A program made the translations under genes and the position numbers. This document shows positions 31,864-41,500 of a DNA stretch of 64,000 nt, in pieces (positions within the stretch are counted from its first letter, which is position 1; every line of letters starts with the position of its first letter). The DNA is from Planctomycetota bacterium. Lineage in GTDB: Bacteria > Planctomycetota > Phycisphaerae > Phycisphaerales > UBA1924. The notes beneath the pieces are model-generated. The model made no database searches. It was given only the letters and a program-made list of their open reading frames with translations, and was not told the origin of the DNA. The stretch is from positions 3,828,796 to 3,892,795 of the forward strand of contig CP053450.1 of NCBI GenBank assembly GCA_013285505.1, given 5' to 3'.

Positions 31864-33108
31864 TCAGAACAGCAGCTGCATCTGGATGCGGAAGCTCAGC
31901 TGGTCGTCCTCGGATCCCGGCGCAAGCCCGATGCCCTCGTTGACCCTGACGATGTCGCCGCTCTCGGTCTGGTTGTCAAGGAACCACTGCACGTCGGCGG
32001 TCAGCTTCGCGGCGTGCGAGCCCGGGAAGAAGTAGTGGTTCGCGCCGAACGTGATCGTGTGGAAGTCTTCACCGGCCGCACGGTCGTCGTCGGGGAGCAC
32101 CGCGTCCCACCGGGCGAACAGTTCGGTCGCCTCGGTCACGAACACGCCGCCCTGCACCAGTGCGCCGAAGTCGTCGTAGTCGGCCGAGCCGGTGGTCTCG
32201 GTGCTGCGGCCGACGAACGCGCCGTAGAGGTTCCACCCGCCGCCCTCGTAGCTGCCGTCAACCGTGTAGGTCAGCGTGTCCATGTCGGTCGGGGCCGAGC
32301 CGCCGGGGGGGAAGGTCGTCGTGTTGGCCGTCTCGCCCATCGTCTGCCAGTGCACCGCCGCGCCCACCATGCCGCCCGTCGCGCCCTCGCGGAACGAGGT
32401 GAAGTCCTTGTAGGTCTTCCATGAGGCGTCGCCGAACTTCACGTCGATGCGGCCCGTGAGCGCCACGTCAGACTCGGCCGGCGTGTAGTACGCCGTGTTG
32501 TCGGTGTTGAACCCGTCGGACACCATCCCGGTGAACCGCACGTTGTCCGCGGCGTAGGCCAGCTGCACGCCCTGCGAGCGGTCCTGGTTGAACGTCTCGT
32601 TCATCACCGAGCGGTCCGCCGCCTGCTGGTACTTGCTCGAGATGTTCTCCTCGCGGAGGAAGGGCGCCTTGAACTGGCCCCACGTCAGCTCGAGCCCGCT
32701 GTCGAACTCGTAGCTCATGATCGCGTCCTCGAGCTCGAACGCGCCGCCGTCGCGGTCAAACGCGCCGACGATCTTGTACTCCCAGTCGCCCGCGAGCACG
32801 CCCTCAAACCCGAGCTTCACACGCCGGGCGTTGAAGCCGTTGGTGATGTCCTCGTCCGGCGCGGTGGTGTCACGGGTGTTGAAGTTGTAGCGGAACTGGG
32901 CCTGCCCGGTGATGCTCAGCCGGTTCGAGCCGTCGGCCGAGCCGATGAAGAACTTGCCGTCGTGCCCGGCGGTGCCACCCGACTGGAAGCTCGCCCGCGC
33001 ACCGGCGTCGGCGAGAAGCTCCCGGCTGAGGGCGTCGGTCGGGTTGGCCAGGGCCGGCACGGCGATCATCGACGCGGCGCATCCCACGATGAGAGTCAGG
33101 TTCTGCAC
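31864..33108 (-). CDS. Phosphate-selective porin O/P-type outer membrane protein (paralogue 1)
   Basis: 414 residues, intact. Signal peptide ([21 protein letters not shown]), then a short helical leader ([17 protein letters not shown]), then alternating beta-strands to the C-terminus ([51 protein letters not shown]). The last residue is Phe (MQLLF), the usual outer-membrane assembly signal. The pattern and length match the OprO/OprP family. Clearly paralogous to the next gene along its whole length. On the minus strand a TTGACA hexamer lies about 110 bases upstream (33214-33219). Confidence 0.85.
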   Translation of the reverse strand: MQNLTLIVGCAASMIAVPALANPTDALSRELLADAGARASFQSGGTAGHDGKFFIGSADGSNRLSITGQAQFRYNFNTRDTTAPDEDITNGFNARRVKLGFEGVLAGDWEYKIVGAFDRDGGAFELEDAIMSYEFDSGLELTWGQFKAPFLREENISSKYQQAADRSVMNETFNQDRSQGVQLAYAADNVRFTGMVSDGFNTDNTAYYTPAESDVALTGRIDVKFGDASWKTYKDFTSFREGATGGMVGAAVHWQTMGETANTTTFPPGGSAPTDMDTLTYTVDGSYEGGGWNLYGAFVGRSTETTGSADYDDFGALVQGGVFVTEATELFARWDAVLPDDDRAAGEDFHTITFGANHYFFPGSHAAKLTADVQWFLDNQTESGDIVRVNEGIGLAPGSEDDQLSFRIQMQLLF

Positions 33109-33292
33109 TGGTGTGTCTCCAGCGGCCGCGATGAGGAACCCTCACAACCAGCGACCGTTTGGTTAAGAGGAGCCAGAGATTATTCAGAGTTCGCCAACGT
33201 TCCAGTGGGATTGTGTCAAGACTCTGCGAAGACTGGCGACCAACCCGTGGTATCAGCGGGCACGGGCCCGACGGCGCGACCGGACCATGTGC

Positions 33293-33330
33293 AAAAAAAG
33301 ACAACCGGCCGCCCCAGAGGGACGGCCGGT
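33293..33330 (-). terminator. Rho-independent terminator after porin paralogue 2
   Basis: On the minus strand an eight-base stem (ACCGGCCG with CGGCCGGT) is followed by TTG TC and seven consecutive T bases. Sequence is almost the same as the hairpin after paralogue 1. Confidence 0.8.
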
Positions 33331-33366
33331 CGTGATCAAATCAGATCTGATGGAGTTCGACTTCGA

Positions 33367-34635
33367 TTAGAAGACGAGCTGCATCTGGAGGCGGAGCATC
33401 CACTGGCTGTCATCCGACGCGGGCAGGAGGCCGGTCGACTGATCCGGAGTGGCGAAGCCAGCCACGGCGGAGGCGCCGCTCTGGTCTTCGAGGCTGAACT
33501 GCACGTCGGCCGTGAACTTGGCGGCGTGCGAGCCCGGGAAGAAGTAGTGGTTGGCACCGAAGGTGAGGGTGTGGTAGTCGTCACCGGAGGTGGTGTCGTC
33601 GTCGGGGAAGAGACCGTCCCAACGGCCGAAGAGCTCCCAGTTGTCGGTCACGAAGACGCCGCCCTGCACGACCGCGCCGAAGTCGTCGACCGAGCTGGAG
33701 GAGGAGTCGGGGTCGATCGTGCGACCGACGAACGCGCCGAAGACGTTCCAGCCGTTGCCCTCAAGGCTGGCATCGACCGTGTAGAGGAAGAGGTCGCCGG
33801 GGCCAGCAGCGCCCGCGGTGGTGCCGCCGGGGGTGGCGTCGGTGTCGCCGCTGGTCTCCCAGTGCACCGCACCACCGATCATGCCGGCGTAGCCCTCGGT
33901 GCCGCGCCAGCTGGTGAAGTCGTCAAACTGCGCCCAGTCGCCGGACCACTTGAACTCGACGCGGCCGGTGAGGGCGTAGTCGTTGTCGGCGGCGCTGTAG
34001 TAGGCGGTGTTGGCCGTGCCGGCACCGTCGTTGAACGAACCGACGACCTTGAAGTTATCGGTCGCGTAGGTCATCGCGATGCCCTGCGTGTAGCCACCGG
34101 TGAAGGTGTCGTCAACGACGGAGCGGTCCGCGGCGAGCTGGTAACGGTCATCGACCATCCACTCGCGGGTCACGGGAACGCGGAACTGACCCCAAATGAC
34201 GGTCGCGCCGCTGTCGAAGGTGTAGGTGCCGTACGCGTCGGCGAGCTCAAAGGTGCCGTCCGATTCGGTGTCGAAGTAGCCGCGGATGTAGTAGCCGAGG
34301 TTCTCGTTGCCGACGTTGCCGCCGAACTCGAGGGCCGTGCGGGTCATGTCGAACCCGTTGGTGGTGTCCTCGTCGGGGGCGGTGGTGTCACGGTTGTTGA
34401 TGGTGTAGCGGAACTGGGTGTAGCCACCGATCTCCAGACGGTTGTTGCCGGAGGCATCACCGATGAAGAACTGGCCGTCGTGACCGGCGGTACCGCCGGC
34501 CTGGAAGCTGGCGCGGGCGCCAGCGTCGGCGAGGAGCTCACGCTCCAGAGCCGAGTTGTTGGCGGTCTGAGCGTTGGCAACGCCAGCGCTCATGGCCGCA
34601 CCAGCGAGCAGAGCAAGCATCCTGGTCCGATTCAT
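33367..34635 (-). CDS. Phosphate-selective porin O/P-type outer membrane protein (paralogue 2)
   Basis: 422 residues, intact; ATG 34635 with AAGGAG nine bases upstream. Signal peptide (MLALLAGAAMSAGVANAQ) and the shared leader [20 protein letters not shown], then beta-strands matching paralogue 1 ([57 protein letters not shown]). Ends MQLVF with terminal Phe. Probably a phosphate or polyphosphate channel. It is divergent from the PhoB/PhoR genes across a 570-base spacer, a context that fits phosphate control. Confidence 0.86.
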   Translation of the reverse strand: MNRTRMLALLAGAAMSAGVANAQTANNSALERELLADAGARASFQAGGTAGHDGQFFIGDASGNNRLEIGGYTQFRYTINNRDTTAPDEDTTNGFDMTRTALEFGGNVGNENLGYYIRGYFDTESDGTFELADAYGTYTFDSGATVIWGQFRVPVTREWMVDDRYQLAADRSVVDDTFTGGYTQGIAMTYATDNFKVVGSFNDGAGTANTAYYSAADNDYALTGRVEFKWSGDWAQFDDFTSWRGTEGYAGMIGGAVHWETSGDTDATPGGTTAGAAGPGDLFLYTVDASLEGNGWNVFGAFVGRTIDPDSSSSSVDDFGAVVQGGVFVTDNWELFGRWDGLFPDDDTTSGDDYHTLTFGANHYFFPGSHAAKFTADVQFSLEDQSGASAVAGFATPDQSTGLLPASDDSQWMLRLQMQLVF

Positions 34636-35206
34636 GTCTAAGACTCCTTCTCACAGGGCTGGGAACGCGCTGTACAAGAGGTTGCGTCCCGTGGTTTTAC
34701 GTGTCCAACTGACCTGCATTTGCGATGCGCCGTTCTCACCGTGAGAGCGACGTGCAAGACTCTGATTTTTTGACCCCTCGGGGTCCGTCTCACTCAACCC
34801 GACTCCGCCGAGTTCCGATACCTTCGGCTGTTCGGCCTTTCCCGGTTGAGCAAGGACTAACTTCTAGACCTGACATTTCCGATTGTCCAGTCGGCGGTGG
34901 AACCGTTCCACGCGCCCATCCGGCGGGGCAAGGCGGAATTATCGGCGCCTCGAACAGGCGAACGCTAGTATTTACTTGCAAACTCCACCTGTCCACCAAG
35001 ATTTTTTACCAAATTGCGGTCAGGTGTGTCCTGAATAGCGCAGGATACGCCTGCAGCGGTCTTTGCGCAATCCGAATGGCCCCCCGCACGGCCTCGCAAA
35101 AATCACTCCCTACCCTCCAACATTCGCGGAAACCGCCAAAACTGGCACCGGCACCTCCCCCGCCGTTCCGCCCCGACGATGCCGCCACCCACTGCGAGCA
35201 CCCTCC
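34636..35206. other. 570-base intergenic region between porin and phoB genes
   Basis: Noticeably richer in A/T than the flanks. Holds the divergent promoters of porin paralogue 2 and the two-component genes. A 14-base palindrome GACCCCTCGGGGTC (34772-34785) sits just after six T bases. A CTGACATTTCCGATTGTC stretch near 34872 faintly resembles a Pho box but is too degenerate to call. No convincing gene in either strand. Confidence 0.5.
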
Positions 35207-35917
35207 ATGGCAGCCCCCCGCACCATCCTTGTAGTAGAAGATGAGCAGGATCTCGCCGAACTCATCGCCATGAACCTCGAACGGGCCGGGTACCAGCCCC
35301 ACCAGGTCCACGACGGACGCGCCGGGCTCGAGCGGGCCAAGGAACTCCTCCCCGACCTCATCCTGCTCGATGTCATGCTCCCCGGACTCGCCGGGACAGA
35401 GGTCGCCCAACGCCTGCGGCTGGAATCAACCACCGCACATATACCGATCATTATGCTCACCGCCAAGAGCGCCGAAGCCGATGAGGTCGTCGGGCTCTCC
35501 GCCGGGGCCGACGACTACGTCACCAAACCCTTCTCGCTGAACGTCCTGCTCGCCCGGATCGAGAGCGTGCTGCGGCGTGCCACACCCGACTCCGACCGCA
35601 AGACCACACTCGAGGCCGGGCCCGTGCTCATCCGCACCGACACCCACCGGGTCACCGTGCACGGCGAGGACGTCAAGCTCACCCTGACGGAGTTCCGGCT
35701 GCTGGCCTGCCTCGTCGAGGGCAACGGCTCCGTCCTCAGCCGCAAAGATCTGATGCACAAGGCGATCGGCCCCGGCGTCCGGGTCACGCCGCGGACCATC
35801 GACGTCCACGTCACCGCCCTCCGCCGGAAGCTGGGGGACGCGGGCAACATGATCGAGACCGTCCGGGGCGTGGGGTACCGGCTTGAGACCGCGACCTCCA
35901 CCACGGCCGACGCCTGA
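35207..35917 (+). CDS. phoB: Response regulator, PhoB/OmpR type
   Basis: 236 residues. Receiver domain: acidic pair VVEDEQ, phosphoacceptor Asp in LILLDVMLPG (about residue 53), MLTAKS and switch Lys in DDYVTKPFS. C-terminal winged helix (LTLTEFRLLACLVEGNGSVL, RTIDVHVTALRRKLG, IETVRGVGYRL) typical of the PhoB branch. Start ATG 35207 places the first beta strand at residue 5; upstream in-frame starts give no domain. Followed 52 bases later by its kinase. Confidence 0.92.
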   Translation: MAAPRTILVVEDEQDLAELIAMNLERAGYQPHQVHDGRAGLERAKELLPDLILLDVMLPGLAGTEVAQRLRLESTTAHIPIIMLTAKSAEADEVVGLSAGADDYVTKPFSLNVLLARIESVLRRATPDSDRKTTLEAGPVLIRTDTHRVTVHGEDVKLTLTEFRLLACLVEGNGSVLSRKDLMHKAIGPGVRVTPRTIDVHVTALRRKLGDAGNMIETVRGVGYRLETATSTTADA

Positions 35918-35968
35918 TCGGCTACCGCCCGGGCGCACCCGCGGCCGCCGTGTCTATAGATGTAGCCG

Positions 35969-37420
35969 ATGCGACCCGCCCCCCACCGACCGCCAACCAC
36001 CCTCGTCGCGACGCTCCTGGCCATGGCCATCAGCGCGCTGTGGCTCGGCGCGGCCCTCGGGGGCGCGGCGTGGTGGGTCGTCGCGACGGCCACCCTCGGC
36101 ATCGGTGCCGCGGCCTGGATCGGCCTCCGGGCTCTCGAACGCGGCGGCCGGCAGGCCAGCGACCTCGACGCCACAGTCCGAGAACTGGAATCCGTCCTTC
36201 CCTCGGAGGACGACGCGCCCCACGGGGACGGCCTCTCCGCCAGACTGCGCGCAGCTGACGGTCCGGGCCGAAGAAACCCGAGCCCTGCGTGCCCTCCTCG
36301 ACGCCACCGACGAGGCCGTGATCGCCTGCGATGCCGACAGCATGGTCGTGGTCGCCAACCGCAGCGCCATGGGCCTGCTCGCGCCGGGCTCCTCCCGGCC
36401 GGTGGTCGGCGAGCCGCTCGAGCAGTTGCTCACCGATGCGCGCGCTCCGGGCGGTCGCCGGAGCCCGCCGGGGCGAGGCCGCCCGGGCCCAGGCCCGGCT
36501 GCTGACCGGTGAGGGCCCGCGGATCGTCGAGATCGCCGCCGAACCCATCTCCGGCGGGCCCTTCGCGATCGAGGATCCCCCGGCGGTCGTGATCACCCTC
36601 CGCGATGTCACCGAGCAGGCGATCGCGATGCAGCTCAAGACCGACTTCGTCGCCAACGCCTCCCACGAGCTGCGGACGCCGCTGGCGTCGATCCGCACGG
36701 CGGCCGAGACCATGATGGAGATCGGCAACGAGAGCCCGGCGATGCAGGCCAAGCTCGCGACGATGATCTCGTCCAACGCCGAGCGGCTGGAGGAGCTCGC
36801 CCGCGATCTGCTCGATCTCTCGCGGCTCGAGTCGCCCGAGACCGAGTGCGAGATCGTCCGAACCGATCTCCGCGACATCGCCTCGGGGCTGTCCGAGCTG
36901 TTCGCCACGTCCTGCGCCAAGCGGGGCATCGAGCTGGCGTTCGAGATCGATCCTGACCAGACCCACATCTGGACCGACGAGAAGCTCATCCGCCTCGTGC
37001 TGCGGAACCTGATCGACAACGCGATCAAGTTCGCGTACGAGGGTACCGCGGTGCGAGTGGTCGCCTCGCGGGTGCCCGCCGAGGCGGCATCCGGCAACGG
37101 CGTCCGGCCGGGCACCGGCCGCGCCACCCTCCGGCTCAAGATCATCGATCGGGGGATCGGCATCCCCCCTGCCCCAGCAGCAGCGGGTGTTCGAGCGGTT
37201 CTACCAGGTGGACGAGGCCCGCACCGGCTCACCACGCCGGCGGGGCACGGGGCTCGGGCTGGCGATCGTCAAGCACGCGTTGCGCGCGCTCAACGGGACC
37301 ATCCGCGTCGAGTCGGTCTGGCAGCAGGGCACGACGATGACCGTGGACCTCCCCGACTGCCTCGAGCCGCCCGCACCCAACGACGACGACGACACCCCGG
37401 ACTCCGATTCTGCATCCTGA
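35969..37420 (+). CDS. phoR: Sensor histidine kinase, PhoR-like (three frameshifts)
   Basis: About 486 residues. Two N-terminal membrane helices (TTLVATLLAMAISALWLGAA, AAWWVVATATLGIGAAAWIG) with almost no periplasmic loop, then a PAS domain (LLDATDEAVIACDADSMVVV), HisKA with phosphoacceptor His in NASHELRTPLASI, and HATPase with NLIDNAIKFA, DRGIGIP and RGTGLGLAIVKHAL. Frame breaks at about 36245, 36437 and 37163. The lack of a large external sensor domain is typical of PhoR, which senses phosphate through Pst/PhoU; neither is encoded here. Phosphorylates the adjacent regulator. Confidence 0.9.
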
Positions 37421-37428
37421 CCGGTCCG

Positions 37429-37923
37429 TCACCGCTTGATCGGCGCGACCTCCACACCCCGAAGCTGCCCGAGCCGCTCTGCGACCAGCTCCAGGAACTG
37501 CTGCTCGCGGGCCGGATCGCCGAACCGCCCGACGGTGCAGGTCAGCGTCATGGTGACGGGGTCGCCGCCGCACCACTCATCCTCGCGGGTCGCCACCAGA
37601 AGCCCCGGCTCGTCCCGGGAGGAGCGGAGGCGGAACTCGACCCGGTCCTCGGTGGGACGGAGCACGGAGACCCTGACCAGTTCTGTGCGGCTTAGGGCGA
37701 AGCCGACCGCCGCCTGCAGGTCGTCCCAGTCGGCGACGATCGTCGTCTGTACCGGGCTGGTCGCCGAGGGGGCCACGCCGCGGGCCGGCTGCACTCCCTC
37801 AGCAGGCCCGGCGCACCCCCAGAGGGCCGCTCCCGGGACCAGAGATACCACGAGGCAGAGGCAAAGCCCCCTCGCCACGCCCGATATCCTGAAAGATCCC
37901 CAACAAGAGACTGGATTTCGCAT
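37429..37923 (-). CDS. Unknown small lipoprotein
   Basis: 164 residues, no family recognised. The signal segment ends in a lipobox GAALWGC (near residue 37). The mature part is a compact alpha/beta domain (TTIVADWDDLQAAVGFALSR, LVRVSVLRPTEDRVEFRL, DPVTMTLTCTVGRFGDPARE). It resembles the small LPP-type planctomycete proteins found beside many genes, without known function. Convergent with the histidine kinase gene, eight bases apart. Confidence 0.7.
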   Translation of the reverse strand: MRNPVSCWGSFRISGVARGLCLCLVVSLVPGAALWGCAGPAEGVQPARGVAPSATSPVQTTIVADWDDLQAAVGFALSRTELVRVSVLRPTEDRVEFRLRSSRDEPGLLVATREDEWCGGDPVTMTLTCTVGRFGDPAREQQFLELVAERLGQLRGVEVAPIKR

Positions 37924-38012
37924 GGGTTTCGGCCTCACTTCCGAGATAGACTTTTGGCACGCGGAACGATCGGCAGCGGCGGCCCGGCATGTGTGTCGGC
38001 CCGACTGACCCG

Positions 38013-39110
38013 ATGCGGAGTGGAACACCCTTGGACATTACGGTACGAATCCCGCCGGGTCCTGCCGGGCTCGCGGTCGTCGGCTCGGGTGAACGCCACC
38101 TGAAGATGATCCGAGAGACACTGGGCGTCAACATCGCCGCCCGCGATGGTTGGGTGCGCATCCAGGGCGACCCCGCTTCGGTCTCGGCCGCCAAGGCTGT
38201 CATGGACAAGCTTTCCAAGACCGCGACCGAGCGCGGCTCGCCCTCGCGCCAGCAGGTGCTCGAGATGATCGCCGAGCAGGCCGTCGCGGCCTCGCGCCTC
38301 GGGCCCGGTGACATGACCAGCCCGCCGCCCGACGCGCTCTCGCCGTGGGACGGTCGTCTCGATGTCTATGTGCGAGGCCGCCCGGTCAGGCCCAAGACCG
38401 TCAACCAGCAGTTCTACCTCGACGCGGTGCGCGATCACGACCTGACCATCGCGATCGGCCCGGCCGGCACGGGCAAGACCTACCTCGCGGTGGCCGCGGC
38501 GGTGCACCTGCTCAAGACCGGGCGCGTGGCCAAGCTGATCCTCGCCCGCCCTGCGGTCGAGGCCGGCGAGAAGCTGGGCTTCCTGCCCGGCGGGCTCGAG
38601 GCGAAGGTCAACCCGTTCCTGCGCCCGCTGTTCGACTCGCTCAACGACATGATGGACTACGGGCAGATCCGCCGGTTCATGGACAGCGACGTCATCGAGG
38701 TCGTGCCGCTGGCCTACATGCGGGGGCGCACGCTCAACGACGCGATGATCATCTGCGACGAGGCCCAGAACACCACGCGGGGCCAGATGAAGATGTTCCT
38801 GACCCGCATGGGTCACGGCTCGAAGATGATCGTCACCGGCGATGTCACCCAGATCGATCTGCCCGACCCGATGGAGTCGGGGCTGATCGACGCGGCGCGG
38901 CGGCTCCGGCGCGTCGGGGGCGTCGCGACCGTCACGCTCGACGCGGCCGACGTGGTGCGGCACAGCCTTGTGCAGAAAATCATCGAGGCCTACGGCGACA
39001 CCGACCTCGAGGCGGTGCAGCGTGAACTCCTCCACCGCGCCCTCACCGATGCGGAGAACGAAGACCGCGAAGCCCTGGCCCAGGAGACAAACGCGACCGA
39101 CGGGGCCTGA
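38013..39110 (+). CDS. phoH: PhoH family ATPase
   Basis: 365 residues from ATG 38013; ATG 37989 is an alternative in frame. An N-terminal KH-like region (RHLKMIRETLGVNIAARDGW) is followed by the PhoH ATPase: Walker A IGPAGTGKTYLAVA, LARPAVEAGEKLGFLPG, Walker B MIICDEAQNTTRGQMKMFLT, and sensor IVTGDVTQIDLP. PhoH proteins are RNA-linked P-loop ATPases usually encoded with pgpH, ybeY and dgkA. Here pgpH follows after 23 bases, consistent with an operon. Confidence 0.93.
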   Translation: MRSGTPLDITVRIPPGPAGLAVVGSGERHLKMIRETLGVNIAARDGWVRIQGDPASVSAAKAVMDKLSKTATERGSPSRQQVLEMIAEQAVAASRLGPGDMTSPPPDALSPWDGRLDVYVRGRPVRPKTVNQQFYLDAVRDHDLTIAIGPAGTGKTYLAVAAAVHLLKTGRVAKLILARPAVEAGEKLGFLPGGLEAKVNPFLRPLFDSLNDMMDYGQIRRFMDSDVIEVVPLAYMRGRTLNDAMIICDEAQNTTRGQMKMFLTRMGHGSKMIVTGDVTQIDLPDPMESGLIDAARRLRRVGGVATVTLDAADVVRHSLVQKIIEAYGDTDLEAVQRELLHRALTDAENEDREALAQETNATDGA

Positions 39111-39133
39111 CCGCCGCCCGCGCTGAACACACC

Positions 39134-41489
39134 ATGGCCAAAGACAGCTCCAAACCCAACGGCTCAAAGGCGGGCCCCCGGACCGGCAGCAAGGCCACGC
39201 CGCGGCGCGGGCGCGCGCAACCTGCGCGGCCGCGGCGGCGGCGGCACACCCATGGCCCGGTTCACCGACGTGTTCCGGAGCCGGTCGGTGACGTGGGGGC
39301 TGGTGGTGACGCTGCTCTTCGGGCTGGGCACGGGGCTGATCGCGGCCTGGGCCCACGAGCAGCCGCAGATCACCGCCGGACGCGTCGCCAACAAGACCCG
39401 GACGGTGCGGGTGAGCTTCCGCGTGATCGACCTCGAGCAGACCGAGTCGGCACGCGAGCAGGCCCGCCAGCAGGCGACGCTGGTGTTTCAGTCCGACGAG
39501 GCACTCCAGGCCGAACTCCGCTCGTCCATCGAGAGCCTGCCCCGAACCCTCGCGAACGTGACGCGGCTCGAGGACATCGACGAGGGCATCCGCTCGCGGT
39601 TCCGGCTGACCACCGAGGGGCTCGCGGCGGTGCAGGCCCAGTCGGCGGACGGTGAGCCCACGGAGGCGTACCTGCTCAAGATCGACCGGCTCATGGACCT
39701 CTACGAGCGGACGCCGGTGCTCGACGCGCAGACGTGGCAGCGGATCAGCCAGGGCCTGAGCGCCCAGCTCGAGCTGCGGCGCGGGAGCACGCAGGTCGCG
39801 ATCGTGCACCGCGACACCGCCCTCAACGCCGAGAACACCGAGGCCCACCGGACCCGCCTGCTCAGTCTGTGCGCGCAGGCTCGTATCGACGAGGCCCTGC
39901 GCGAGGTGGTGATCTCGCGGCTGGTGGTCAACGCCCGGCCGACCTACCGGCTCGACCAGGCCGCGACCAAGCTCGCCCAGGACGAGGCCGCGTTCGCGGT
40001 CGAGCCACGCGTCAACGAGTGGCCCACTGGCGCCGTTATCTTTGCTCGGGGTGATGTCCTGACCCCCGCGCAGGTCGAGCTGCGCAAGGCGGAACTCGAG
40101 GCCTTCCGCGAGAACGCCTCGATGTGGCAGGTGTGGCTCCGCCGGATCGGGATCGTCACCGCCTCCGGCACCGTCGCGGCCGGCGGGGCGATGTACGCGG
40201 TGCTGTTCTGCCCGCGTCTGCGAAAGAAAGTCTCGCGGATGGCGTGGATCGCCGGGCTGCTGGCCGCGGCGCTGGCGGTCGCTTGTGTGGGCACGGCCGC
40301 CGCACCGGCGATGCTGACCGTGACCGCGGTGATGCCCGCAGTATTTGTCGCGGCGATCCTGGTCATCGCCTACGACCAGCGGGTGAGCCTGGCCTATTCG
40401 ACCCTGCTTGCGGTGCTGACGTGTGTCGCGCTCGACCAGCCGATCGGCATGCTCGGCCTGATCATGACCGGCGTGACGGTCGCGATCTGGCAGCTCCACG
40501 ACATCCGCGCCCGCGACACGCTCATCCGGATGGGCCTCTACACCGGTGTGGCGCTCTCGGTCGCGACGCTGCTCGTGCTCACGCTCGACCGCCCGATGGT
40601 CGAAGCGGTGATCCCCCAGACGCTCTGGGACGCCTTCTGGGCCGGCGTGGGCGGCATCGTGGTGGGCGCGATCGTGCTGTTCATCCTGCCGCTGGTCGAG
40701 CGGACCTTCGACATCACCACCGGCATGACGCTCATCGAGCTGCGTGACCCCAAGCAGCCGCTGCTCCGCGAGCTGCAGCAGCGGGCACCGGGGACGTACA
40801 ACCACTCGCTGAACGTCGCGACCATCGCCGAGGCCGCGGCCTCGGCCGTCGGGGCCGACACGCTGCTGACCTACGCCGGCGCCCTCTACCACGACATCGG
40901 GAAGATGAACAAGCCCGAGTACTTCGTCGAGAACCAGCAGGGCGGGCCCAACAAGCACGACAAGCTGAGCCCGGCGATGAGCCTGCTGGTGATCGTCGGC
41001 CACGTCAAGGACGGCATGGAGATGGCCCGCGAGTACGGGCTGCCCAAGTGCCTGCAGCACTTCATCGAGGCCCACCACGGCACGACGCTGGTCGAGTACT
41101 TCTACCACCGCGCGCGCAAGCAGGCCGAGGACGCCGAGCGGGGAGACAACCCGCGCGAGCTGGAGTACCGCTACCCCGGCCCCAAGCCCAAGACCAAGGA
41201 GGTCGCGATCCTGATGATCTCCGACGCGGTCGAGAGCGCGACGCGCACGCTCACCGAGCCCACGCCGGCCCGCATCGACCAGCTCGTGCGCGAGATCGCC
41301 AACAAGCGCCTGCTCGACGGGCAGTTCGACGAGTGCGACCTGACGCTCACCGAGCTCAAGGCGATCGTCGAGGCCGTCTCCAAGAGCCTCGCCTCGAGCT
41401 ACCACGGCCGGGTGGTCTATCCGGCCGAGGTCAAGGCCGCCGAGCCCAAGACGGGCGAGGTTGCGCCGAAGCCGGCCGCGAGCGGGTAA
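39134..41489 (+). CDS. pgpH: PgpH-type 7TM-HD cyclic-di-AMP phosphodiesterase (one frameshift)
   Basis: About 786 residues. A basic, Gly/Arg-rich leader precedes helix 1 (GLVVTLLFGLGTGLIAAWAH), a 250-residue extracytoplasmic domain (VSFRVIDLEQTESAREQARQ, FARGDVLTPAQVELRKAELE), about seven helices, then the HD domain: RAPGTYNHSLNVATIAEAAA, ALYHDIGKMNKPEYFV (catalytic HD), HHGTTLVEYFYHRA and ILMISDAVESATRTL. The frame breaks at about 39210-39219 in the leader; a start at ATG 39252 would avoid it. By homology it hydrolyses c-di-AMP at the inner membrane. Sits with phoH but lacks the usual downstream ybeY. Confidence 0.9.
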
Positions 41490-41500
41490 CCTGCCCCGCC

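Noticed and set aside
34766..34785. Hairpin GACCCCTCGGGGTC with six T bases as a terminator
   Set aside because: The T-run precedes the hairpin on the plus strand and becomes A bases after it on the minus strand, so it fits neither direction.
34865..34890. Possible Pho box (CTGACAT-like repeats) upstream of phoB
   Set aside because: Only one half-site is close to consensus and the 11-base spacing is not kept.
34725..35234. A 169-codon frame in the spacer between porin and phoB genes
   Set aside because: No ribosome site, no protein-like pattern, and it overlaps the phoB start in another frame.
37935..41405. A 1,156-codon open frame on the minus strand opposite phoH and pgpH
   Set aside because: It is the antisense shadow of two clear genes; its translation is Asp/Arg/Gly/His-rich with no domain. 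High G/C makes long antisense frames common here.
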